Below, one piece after another: positions 30,001-35,878 of a stretch of 64,000 nt of DNA. The notes beneath the pieces are model-generated. The model had not been told where the DNA came from, searched no databases, and worked only from the letters and a program-made list of their open reading frames with translations. The stretch spans positions 426,001 to 490,000 of the forward strand of contig JAPDOI010000153.1 of the NCBI GenBank assembly GCA_029168955.1, read 5' to 3'. The DNA is from Aplectana chamaeleonis (Eukaryota > Nematoda > Chromadorea > Rhabditida > Cosmocercidae). Position 1 is the stretch's first letter. Each line of letters begins with the position of its first letter. The position numbers were made by a program, and so were the translations under genes.

Positions 30001-32673
30001 TCACCTGAACATCTTTGACCAGATCGCGCTCATTGCAGAAAATAAGGTCCAAAAATGCTAAGAAACATGGTGGACGAGTTGTCCGAGGCTTGTAACTTCC
30101 GTCTTTTGCAGCCGATCTATGCGAGCTGACCTGAGTAAAGAGAGAAGTTGAGAATGAAGGGAAGAACGGGGCTTTTGATCGGAAGCCATCGCTCAACTCA
30201 CGATTTCGAGTGTTCCTTTGTTCAGGTCGAGGGGCGGAAAGGGGCCGAGCTTGCCCACAGCGGCGGGGTTTGCCCACTTTTCTGAGCCGTTTTGCAGCTC
30301 CTGGGTAGCTTTTCATCCCGTATTTTCGACGCTGTCCTGCTTCTGAAAGCCACGAGAAGCGTTTGTCATGGAAAATTCGAGGATGAAGTTTATCGCGAAC
30401 AGTGCCTTTAAGGAGCAGGCTGGAATCATACTTCACGCGACGCGTTATTTTGCGCTCACAATCAAATTAAAGCGTTATTTTGATTGTGTGTTCATCATCT
30501 GAATCAATCGAAAATCAACATGCTCCATATGAACTGATGCCGTCGCGCGACACCCAAGTATGAACCCGGCTATAATGTTTGAGAAGAGCCAAATTTCTAT
30601 CAGATCCTTAGAAAAATTTTCGCATCCCTTAAAAAATTGTTTCGGAAGGTTCCGATTTTTTTTTCCAATAAGTCTCGGTTTCAATTAAAATGAATCAAAT
30701 ACTATTTTTTAAACAGGTTCACTGGTCCTGTTTTGTTCAGTGATATGTTCTTTTTGACATATTTTATAATTCTTTGCCGCAGAAGAAATCTCACGGGCCC
30801 CAAATTGTGATTTCTCGCTTGATCCCATGTCAGCGCACAGTATTCTTTCAGCCACAGGAAATTCGTGACTTTTATACGATAATTACAGCTTAGACAGACC
30901 CCTTTCAAATAATACCTGCCATGCGCACAATCTGGATTTCTCCAAATTCCTAAAACCAGGCTTGCTGATCGAGTACACACTAACAATTGCGTGGTTGCCC
31001 TGCTTCAGGTCGTGCGCCAGTAATGAATGGTCAGCCACGCAGTCGTGAGTCTGTACTCGATTAGAAAGCCACAGAACCACATCTTCAGACGGGGATCACC
31101 CTTCAGGGAAAATTACCGCGAGTGCCCAGTCGGTTTTTGGAAGTGCCTAAGCGAAACTACCGCAAAGCCGCCACGGCACTATCACGGGGTCAACGCGGCA
31201 ACATATCCGGAGTAGGAAGTTTGGTGAAAAGGTGTGTCGAGGCAAAAATCCAATTGGCCTCTGCGATTTTTCTGCTGCGTCTCCCTAGAAACGTCCCTGT
31301 CCTAGAAAGTCAAAACACTTTAAAAAGTTACAACACGATGAATCTCGTTCTCGAGGTTTCAGTGTGAAACATCAAGTTGGCAGGTGCTGAAGAGGATAGG
31401 GTCGAAGAAAGCAGCGAAAACCGGCCAGCAATCGATGAAAACGGCTTCGAAAGTTATCCCAGTGCGCCTGAGTACCTATCCCGGTCCGCCCCCATTCGGA
31501 CGAGCTTGTGGCGCCGCACACGCTTCCATGGCGAATTGTCAAACAACTCCAAGATTTCTTTCAAAGTTCGATCGCCGCGCGACGCGATTGGATGATAATC
31601 ATGAACATCGATCGAGATCGCGTCGCACGTCGATCTGCATCCAGAAGATGCCATCGCGGCGATCAGCGACCGCACCCTGAAAGAGGCCTAACGCTTCCAG
31701 CCTGATCGATTTGCGCACATTTCATGATTAGCGCGCGCTAGCGGAAATCAGCAGAGCCCATAATTCTCGTCCACGCCCTGAACGTTGGAAGCCGGTACTT
31801 TAGCTTGTTCTGAACGTTCTTCTTCGCTGTTTCTTCACTAATAGTTACATTACGACCGAACAATCCCATTTTTGAATCGAACTCGAGTGTGACATTCATC
31901 GTGAACACTGCCTTTGAATGTTTGCAGGGCTCGGACTACAAAACGCGCACTGACATCACCTATAGGGTGGACACGGAAAGAATCAAAGACAAGGCGGAAT
32001 TTTTCGACAGGCCCCTAACCGAGAAGAATGGATCATTCGGAGCGCAGGCGTTCTGCCGACTTGAAGTCTTAGACGATTTCATCAAGGTGAGTTCTAACAG
32101 TTTACCAAACGCTCGAGAGTTACCAATTATTGATCGATTTTACAGGACGACTCGATGTTTCTGAAGGTGGAGATTGATCTGTTCAAAAACAGTGGACAAT
32201 TTGCGCGTCCGAAAACCCTCGGAGGTCGAGCGATTCAATCCCGAGGCGAACTTCCCCCGCCAAGGACTCCAGCTGTGGCGTCGGGAATCGTATCCGCGAG
32301 GGACATTCCGCCGTCCCCGGCGCAGACTCCTCTTGGGACACGTGCAGAGAACGCGATAGCAGTCGCTCCTGAAAGGATTCCCACATCACGGGGAAAGACT
32401 CCCGACATGGTAGCAAAGGCACAACTCATACAAAGAGCTCCAACTGCTAGAGGAGTGCCGCTGGAGGCAGCAAAAGTGGCAGTACAACCAGACAAAGCTC
32501 CTCCAACGGCTAAGGGTGGTTCCACACCACCTGAAAGGATTCTTACGGCGACTAGGGTTCGCACACCGATAAACCCTAAAGATATGGCTCCTCCACCACT
32601 ACCTATCGTCGTCACCGAGCAGAATGAAACCCTCGAGAGCCAAGCAATGGCAAACACCCGCTCCAAGGCGTAA
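1..32673 (+). CDS. TRAF-type adaptor (zinc finger, coiled coil, MATH domain), 5' end outside window
   Basis: TRAF proteins are cytoplasmic adaptors of receptor signalling. I see a TRAF zinc-finger exon ending at 93 (HRPNCPNVDNACPF pattern, donor GTAAGA at 94). MATH-domain exons follow at 5287-5367 (QLIWRIDNVTQKRNEAR), 5417-5513 (SEPFVSGRHGYKF), 5978-6084 (RGKYLAVYLTLIRG, WPFEHTVSITLLDQ), 31928-32086 (FFDRPLTEKNGSFGAQAF) and 32146-32673 (DDSMFLKVEIDL, then a Pro/Thr/Ala-rich tail, stop TAA at 32671). The exon phases agree from 5287 to the end. The motif order matches the C-terminal TRAF domain of animal TRAFs, where RP..N..G and KDD..FLKV are typical. The domain is interrupted by a 25.8-kb intron (6085-31927) full of transposons. 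The roughly 120-residue Pro-rich tail is unusual for a TRAF. The upstream RING exon is not in the window. The MATH assignment is firm; the link to the zinc-finger exon rests on order and family logic. Confidence 0.85.
711..867. repeat. Fold-back MITE
   Basis: The inverted ends share GTCGCGCCGCGTGCTC (about 715-731) and its complement (about 847-862), plus CTAGATAGCC inside each arm. There is no coding content. It lies in the intron after the TRAF zinc-finger exon. Confidence 0.6.
1021..1207. repeat. MITE, CCCACGCGGTCG family, copy 1
   Basis: The inverted termini of about 45 bp contain GTGCGTGTCAAGCGGTCG and its complement near 1180-1200. The element is about 190 bp. Two other copies lie at 2905-3101 and from 63921 to the window edge. 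Confidence 0.6.
1970..2215. repeat. MITE, GCGATTCTCGG family, copy 1
   Basis: The inverted ends carry CGATTCTCGG and its complement near 2195, flanking GAGCAAGCC blocks. It shares these ends with the copy at 5690-5880. No protein is recognisable. Confidence 0.5.
2905..3101. repeat. MITE, CCCACGCGGTCG family, copy 2
   Basis: It begins GTCAGCCCACGCGGTCG and ends with the inverse, CGACCGCGTGGGCGGAC. An internal TATATAAA occurs near 2983. The element is about 200 bp and homologous to 1021-1207. Confidence 0.65.
3318..3387 (+). CDS. Probable coiled-coil exon of the TRAF gene
   Basis: A short open segment lies between the acceptor TTCCTAG and a GTGAG donor. It encodes a charged helical stretch (VEQAELARITGNHDDLLRK), as expected between the zinc fingers and the MATH domain of a TRAF. 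A second candidate at about 4278-4329 (GETEDKASNLASEM) ends in the phase needed by the exon at 5287, but its start phase does not join directly to this exon, so a small exon may be missing. This is inference from position and composition only. Confidence 0.35.
3388..5286. other. Intronic DNA, low-copy and repeat-derived
   Basis: This is probably intron of the TRAF gene. It contains a purine-rich low-complexity stretch (3500-3575). At 3945-4113 a minus-strand open stretch between splice-like signals (GDCVQFMAADHNKWRLL) reads like protein but matches no family I know. Near 4278-4329 is the candidate coiled-coil exon. Otherwise I recognise nothing. Confidence 0.4.
5690..5880. repeat. MITE, GCGATTCTCGG family, copy 2
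   Basis: It lies within the 464-bp intron between two MATH exons. The ends are GAGGCGATTCTCGG and CGAGAATCGCCTGAGG. It is homologous to 1970-2215 and probably accounts for the size of this intron. Confidence 0.6.
6436..6442 (+). promoter_or_regulatory. TATA box of element C
   Basis: TATATAA precedes GG. The AAG|GT hairpin boundary lies 60 nt downstream at 6496, the same spacing as in copies A and B. A start site near 6466 is inferred from usual TATA geometry. Confidence 0.6.
6496..6511 (+). ncRNA. Conserved leader hairpin, copy C
   Basis: GTGAC-CTTGT-GTCAC forms a perfect 5-bp stem with a 5-nt loop, directly after GAGAAG. Copies A and B keep the stem with different loops and one G-U change. 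Whether it acts as RNA, as a splice-donor context or as a protein site is unknown. Confidence 0.45.
7545..8105. repeat. GC-rich repeat clusters
   Basis: Degenerate repeats of the type GCACTATCACGGAGCCGC occur at 7545-7705 and again at 7945-8105, in both orientations. A related fragment lies near 31165. They resemble subterminal repeats of a MITE. The ORFs here are by-products of the repeat. Confidence 0.5.
8110..8318 (-). mobile_element. tRNA-derived SINE candidate
   Basis: On the minus strand an A-box-like TGGCGTGGTGG (8302-8312) and a B-box-like GGTTCGATCC (8260-8269) are separated by 32 nt, the spacing of a tRNA gene promoter. A non-tRNA body of about 150 bp follows. The B box is one base short of consensus and no cloverleaf closes fully, so this is a SINE head rather than a tRNA gene. 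It abuts the palindrome starting at 8335. Confidence 0.45.
8335..12765. mobile_element. 4.4-kb Tc1/mariner-type palindromic (fold-back) element
   Basis: Two near-identical inverted arms (8335-10320 and 10779-12765, about 1.99 kb each) surround a 458-bp spacer that is itself partly palindromic. The tips read CAGTGCGGTCGGCTGCCAAG and its inverse, flanked by TA on both sides (8333-8334, 12766-12767), the Tc1/mariner target. Both arms have mirrored ORFs of up to 91 codons with no recognisable transposase. The arms differ by scattered substitutions and small indels, so they are old or not fully homogenised. Confidence 0.85.
10321..10778. repeat. AT-rich palindrome spacer
   Basis: This is the loop between the two arms. 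It has many TCGAATGAATG-like motifs. Its outer parts pair imperfectly (CTATTCAACTAATCGG near 10375 with its complement near 10690). Nothing coding is seen. Confidence 0.6.
13887..14147. mobile_element. 260-bp fold-back MITE present in one palindrome arm only
   Basis: Inverted arms of about 107 bp (GTTCACCTCCGC...) are flanked by GTAC on both sides. The other palindrome arm (near 16620) has the uninterrupted target with a single GTAC, giving a natural empty site. The core carries mirrored GATCACCCGGGC motifs. Confidence 0.85.
14455..14845. repeat. 42-bp tandem repeat array, left arm
   Basis: There are about nine units of 42 bp with core GCCGTAGAAAGTGTGCGGGA. Because 42 is a multiple of three, long ORFs appear in several frames on both strands; these are not evidence of coding. 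The array is mirrored at 15905-16300, and a diverged array lies at 15150-15540. Confidence 0.8.
14942..14948 (+). promoter_or_regulatory. TATA box in palindrome spacer
   Basis: TATAAAA is followed by GGG, as in element B. A hairpin-forming AGCCA-N8-TGGCT lies at 14996-15013, and an ATG follows at 15037. Confidence 0.5.
15037..15177 (+). CDS. 46-codon ORF downstream of TATA box, unknown
   Basis: The ORF reads MIVGYYDGLISKLTLENF and continues into LAEKMIG, then stops (TAG 15175) in the first tandem-repeat unit. The LAEKMIG region and what follows are copied at the inner ends of both arms (near 14840-14877 and 15886-15935), where they precede the other arrays. No domain is recognised. Protein status is uncertain because the ORF is short. 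Confidence 0.3.
   Translation: MIVGYYDGLISKLTLENFSKEDYDSLAEKMIGRSVLVTQMGVRRTP
15150..15540. repeat. 42-bp tandem repeat array, spacer
   Basis: About nine more diverged units lie in the same family as the arm arrays. In one frame each unit ends with a TAG stop; in another it reads ESVQDISGSMQDVL-like 14-residue repeats. Confidence 0.7.
15905..16300. repeat. 42-bp tandem repeat array, right arm
   Basis: This is the inverted counterpart of 14455-14845 with the same unit order and a few substitutions, part of the right palindrome arm. Confidence 0.8.
17299..18287. other. AT-rich intronic DNA
   Basis: No gene is recognisable. Degenerate ATTCGAATA-type repeats lie at 17875-18000, matching a similar block at 24250-24690 beyond the retrotransposon. 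Confidence 0.5.
18301..22221 (-). mobile_element. APE-type non-LTR retrotransposon, copy 1
   Basis: The element is flanked by a perfect 13-bp duplication, ACAAACAAATTCT (18288-18300 and 22222-22234). It begins GCTGCCGAGATGTCGTACG on the minus strand, like copies 2 and 3, and ends in a (GAA)n tail after GGCTGCAAA. It is full length (3921 bp) with a roughly 0.5-kb foreign insert near 20036-20545. It lies antisense to the TRAF gene. Confidence 0.92.
18336..22225 (-). pseudogene. PHD-like finger / endonuclease / reverse transcriptase, copy 1, broken
   Basis: In order: a basic leader; a 2A-like end in which the key Asn is Lys (GVEGKPGP, 22043-22066); a C4HC3-like finger (CATCDRN...[12 protein letters not shown]); an AP endonuclease with [15 protein letters not shown] and SDHVPVF; an interruption by about 0.5 kb of repeat DNA at 20036-20545; then RT motifs ([25 protein letters not shown]); and a C-terminal CPDCGCHGHDTAHLFDC knuckle. 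A frameshift near 19415 precedes YADD. The domain order fits the CR1/Jockey side of APE-type elements. It cannot make an intact protein. Confidence 0.9.
20036..20545. repeat. Repeat insertion inside retrotransposon copy 1
   Basis: Relative to copies 2 and 3, about 0.5 kb of unrelated DNA breaks the RT just before the ICP(S/A)VLKK motif. It contains a minisatellite of GTACTTCTAATAGAGG-like units (20045-20205) and a fold-back MITE with AGGCCGCGATCATAC ends (20330-20465). Confidence 0.75.
22253..23366. mobile_element. Fold-back element with TTTAAAGGCACA ends
   Basis: The termini are TTTAAAGGCACA and TGTGCCTTTAAA. Inside, two long arms (22471-22728 and 22851-23104, about 255 bp) are nearly perfect inverted copies around a 122-bp loop. 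No coding region is seen. The TTAAAGGCA terminus recurs in other MITEs here. Confidence 0.75.
23460..24060. repeat. GC-rich repeat, CAGCCGGT motif
   Basis: The block opens with GCCGGCTGAGGGG and ends with several GCCCGCTCAGCCGGT repeats. It is probably a fold-back element with subterminal repeats. No coding content is recognised. Confidence 0.5.
24250..24690. repeat. ATTCGAATA-rich degenerate repeat
   Basis: There are many TTCGAATA-like motifs in both orientations, similar to 17875-18000 and to the spacer at 10321-10778. Nothing else is seen. Confidence 0.5.
25318..25324 (+). promoter_or_regulatory. TATA box of element A
   Basis: TATAAAA is followed by GG. A potential start site near 25348 would give a 30-nt leader containing the hairpin TCGGC-ATTTCGAG-GCCGA before AAG|GT at 25378. 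Confidence 0.6.
25377..25456 (+). ncRNA. Two-hairpin module around a U-rich site, copy A
   Basis: Hairpin I is GGTGAC-TTCAA-GTCACC. A U-rich ATAATATTGG follows 43 nt after the GT. Hairpin II pairs GCTG/CGGC and GGGA/TCCC; copy B has GCCG/CGGC and GGGG/CCCC, which are compensatory. The layout resembles stem, Sm-like site, stem in small nuclear RNAs, but no known RNA family matches. An ORF from ATG 25442 through the terminal repeats is also open. Confidence 0.35.
25736..25910. repeat. Right-end fragment of TTAAAGGCAGC MITE
   Basis: It is homologous to 27246-27415 (CTCGTCCACT, CCAGCTCCAAACC blocks) and ends TGCTGCCTTTAAAG. The left end is missing. Confidence 0.6.
26931..27417. mobile_element. 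MITE with TTAAAGGCAGCAGACACGCTC-type ends
   Basis: The inverted ends TTAAAGGCAGCAGACACG and its complement bound about 490 bp without coding capacity. Confidence 0.7.
27431..30411. mobile_element. TTAAAGGCACTG MITE split by a CR1-type element
   Basis: The inverted termini TTAAAGGCACTGTTCGCGAT (27431) and its complement ending at 30411 define a MITE of about 500 bp. A retrotransposon is inserted at 27625-30066. Confidence 0.8.
27625..30066 (-). mobile_element. 5'-truncated CR1-type non-LTR retrotransposon
   Basis: It is flanked by a 41-bp direct repeat (27584-27624 and 30067-30107) beginning ATGGTGGACGAGTTGTCCG. The minus-strand 3' end has a TAAATAAAAATAAAA tail. Coding is degenerate: the end of the endonuclease (DLIFCNERDLV, SSDHATIEF), RT motifs FDFAKAFDRVP and YADDIKIY, and the downstream RT thumb, in several frames. 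The motif-A and YADD context fits the CR1 group, known in nematodes as Sam/Frodo-like elements. Confidence 0.85.
30419..30572. repeat. Fold-back MITE with ATCATACTTCACGCGACGCG end
   Basis: The ends GGAATCATACTTCACGCGACG and the inverse near 30545-30570 pair. It is related to the MITEs at 20330-20465, 31560-31690 and 51095-51230, which share CGCGACGCG blocks. Confidence 0.5.
31560..31690. repeat. MITE, CGATCGCCGCGCGACGCG family
   Basis: It shares CGATCGCCGCGCGACGCGAT and GCGGCGATCAGCGA blocks with 51095-51230 in the same order, so these are two copies of one element. Confidence 0.65.
31893..31913. repeat. MITE terminus next to TRAF splice acceptor
   Basis: ATCGTGAACACTGCCTTTGA matches the right end of the MITE at 45048-45502. 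It ends about 14 bp before the acceptor of the 25.8-kb intron. Confidence 0.55.
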
Positions 32674-32999
32674 CTAAATACCAGGCTAATATGGGCAGTT
32701 GTTCACGAAAACAGGCCGAGTATCCGCATTATTCAAGCCCTCCCTCGTTTTTCAAAGCTACTGATTAATTGATTTCTGAGACAATGATCGGGGAAAAGAC
32801 GAAAAATGCAAGCTCGAGACCGGCTGAATCCTTAACCTTCGGTATTACTGACTAGGGCTTGTTTTAGGGGCCGTTTAGAGTCCCATCCCTGGAAGTCGCG
32901 GCAGCAATCAATGGATTGGGATTGATCAGGCGGCACCGCGTGAACGATACTCCTCCATTGCGTGCTGCTGCGCCTTTCAGCGACAGGACTCTGATCGTC

Positions 33000-33310
33000 C
33001 CTTTAGGGGTCGTTTATACTACCACCGCAAAGCGGTGCACTGCATTTGCACACTGCATTTCTGTTATATTGATCACGCAGCCAGGCTCGACCGATGTTAT
33101 GGGTCATTTATACTTCCGCCGCCGAGTGGCGCGGCACAGTGCAATTCTGTAATATTTATCATGCAGCGCGACAAGACCGATATTTTAGAATTGCACATGG
33201 CCGCGCCGCTCGGCGGCGGAAGTATAAACGACGCCTCAGGGGTGTTTTATACTCCCGTCGCCGAGAGGCGCGGCGGAGTGTAATTCTATGATATTGATCG
33301 TGCCGCGCCG
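33000..33310. repeat. Cluster of CGTTTATACTTCCGCCGC MITEs
   Basis: A complete fold-back copy at about 33098-33235 (TTTATACTTCCGCCGCCG and its complement) is flanked by two partial copies. Another copy is at 63055-63464. Confidence 0.65.
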
Positions 33311-33348
33311 CGTGATCATTATAGGAATGCACTTCACCGCGCGGCGGG

Positions 33349-33890
33349 AAAGGGTCTCTCTACACACGGAGGGAGGAGCACGGACGAGATTCATTGCTGA
33401 CGCGACGCGCGCGGCAGAACTTTCTATCCTATTACCCCATCACTGGAGCGCGCTTGCCACAAGCTCACGAGATTTCTCGGGGTCTTTCATGTTTTTATTC
33501 ATTCTCACATGACTTTTCTTTATGTTCGTGAGTTGTTCCTCTCATCATCTTATCCTCGACACTCATTTCAATAACTCTTGTATGTTCTCGTGCCGTTGTA
33601 CCGCTTGATATTCATAGAAAATGTAATATGGTATTAAAGATCGAGCACCATTTTAGATGTAGTCATGGGATCGTTGCCGCCGTAAACCAGTTTGGTTCTG
33701 GATTATGAAACATAAAGAAATAGTCATATGAGAATCAATAAATACATGAAATGTCATGAAATCTCGCGAGATTGTGGCAAGCGCGCTCCAGTGATGGGGT
33801 AATCAGATAAGACAATTCCGCCGCGCGCGTCGCGTCAGCATGAAATCTCGTTCGTGCTCCTCCTTACGTGTGTAGAGAGACTATGTCCCC
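33349..33890. repeat. Fold-back repeat
   Basis: Arms at about 33349-33495 and 33747-33890 are inverted copies (GAGCACG and GACGCGACGCGCGCGGC blocks, CCCATCACTGGAGCGCGCTT). No coding content. Confidence 0.65.
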
Positions 33891-35878
33891 GCGCGGCTTG
33901 GTGGCAAAACTGTAAATCACCTCTTTTAGGGTTGCACCTCCTAGCGCTGTTCGACTGCAAAAGTATCAACGACTCCTTACACACAACTCCATTGCTTTAG
34001 AAAACCATGTGCTGGATATTGTAAATATAATCATGTGCATCAATAATCCGTGTCCGAAAATTCCCGAATGCCTCGAGATTTTCAGAAAAGGACATTTTTA
34101 TAGTTTTGCGGAGAGAAAAAGGTACTCGAAAGGTGATTTCTAGTACCTTCAGATCCTAGAAAATCTCCGAGACAGCTGATTACGAATCCATGATCCATTT
34201 TTCGATTTTTTTTCAGATGTTTCGCATGTTTTGGTCCAAAGCTTCCCATCGGGGAAAATTCCGCTTGTCAAAACGGGACTTGTGTCGATTTCCAGAATGC
34301 TACGATGAATTCGTCTTAGAGCATCTCCATATAGGTTATTTGGACTGCTTAACACAAATCTTTTGTCCGTTTATCGATTGTTCTTGTATTGCGGTATGTC
34401 ATGGAGGATATACGGTAGTCTGGACGGAGTCTCGAATTCGGCTCAAAATTTCTCCGTGACTTTTATTCGGGACGCCAATCACGAATTTGAAGTTAATTCG
34501 TCGATTTCCGAAATCCTAAGATATTAATTACTCCATATAAAGGGAGTATGTCTACCGTAACCTACAGTACCATCAAAACAGCGATGGAAAGACCTCAAAA
34601 TCGTTTAGCGTCCTAAATACCAGCTGAAAGGTTTGGGTCAAAATCAAAACGTCCTTTTTTGGAAGCACCAGAGTCCTTAGGGAGTTTCCCGCACGGATAA
34701 TTAGTAATCTGTCACGCCCAAACAGCGACGAATGGCTGATTTTCCAAATCGTAGGGTTCGCGTCACAGCCCCGGTTAGCCCCATCCACACGGGATGCGAT
34801 AGTGTGCTGCATCAGGCATTTGTGGGCAGTTGGGCAGCACAATTGGGTGGTCTCCGAGCACAAATCAGGCGGTTTTATCGGATTTAGCTTCATAAAAAAA
34901 CTTGGATATTGTCAGAGGCTCAGTATAACTTGCTTCCAACCACCCTTATATCTATAAGCACTGTACTGAATCTTCTAACGCTTTAGGTAGCTGGACAGTG
35001 GAAGTGGTCGAGGCGTAGATCTCACTTGGGCGGTTTCGCGCGTATTTGGCACCTTTCTAACATTGCAGACTCGAAACTTCACAGAATCCACTTAATACTG
35101 CCATTTACCTGCCTAAAATCATGGCTATACGGTTCCATCCATTTGTGGGCGGTTATGCACCACAAATGGAAGGGCTGTGAACGAAAATGGGGCGCTTTTC
35201 CGGATCTTGGTCCCTTTACAGCGCTTACAGCTTTGGAATTGTGTAAAAGAACGCCAAATTCTAAGAACCGTTTTCTGCTTCCCGGACACAATGTCCACCC
35301 ATTTCAAACAAATTCTTGAAATCGAAGGCTTTCACCTATTTCACCCGACCGTTTGCATGGTGGGTGGACAGTCAGCAATTATAGGAGGGGCACGACACCA
35401 GCAGGACGGTTTCGAGTCACTTCTGGGAATCTTGTCGCCATTTTCGTATCTGCGGATTCATTAAAGAGGCAATCTTTGTCCGACACGTGTTTTCCCAACA
35501 GCATAACTCGGCCACAATGCTTTTCGTGAGCGGCAGCTCTGAAGGGTGGAGTCCGTGACGAGTATCCGGGGCCACTCCACGCTGGAACCCTTCGTACATG
35601 CATCCTTTCACGGTGACAACCTCAAAACGGATCAAATGGAACTGCCCCCGTCGACTCGTCTCAGACTCGACTCTTTTCGTGTGCTGGAGCGTTGAGCCGA
35701 GCTCCAGTGGGCCGATGTAACCCACAAATTAATACAATAAATCGTTACTTCATCAGTTCGTTAATACGGTTTAGATAGCACACAGGATCTGAACAGGAAA
35801 CCAGAGGATATAGATATTTATGGCTCAACTTCTGTAAAAGACTCTATACGTACATGTGTTGTGAGAGATAGTTGCAGA

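Larger units (their letters stand above)
6085..31927 (+). other. 25.8-kb transposon-filled intron splitting the MATH domain
   Basis: The donor is GTAACT after LLDQ at 6084, and the acceptor is TTTGCAG before GSDYKTRTD at 31928. Both flanking exons are in phase 0. All sequence between is repetitive: nested TIR elements, palindromes, a SINE, two non-LTR retrotransposons and MITEs. The other introns of this gene seen nearby are 50-470 bp. A MITE terminus ends about 14 bp before the acceptor. Confidence 0.85.
32674..35878. other. Spacer between convergent genes, repeat-rich
   Basis: It lies between the TRAF stop and the COMMD stop. It holds GTTTATACTTCCGCCGC-type MITEs (33000-33310), a fold-back pair (33349-33495 with 33747-33890) and old diverged repeats at 34150-35300. 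A minus-strand open stretch at 35417-35725 is unassigned. Confidence 0.5.

Noticed and set aside
35417..35725. Minus-strand ORF of 102 codons as a gene
   Set aside because: No recognisable domain, no clear splice partners, and surrounding sequence is old repeats; left unassigned.
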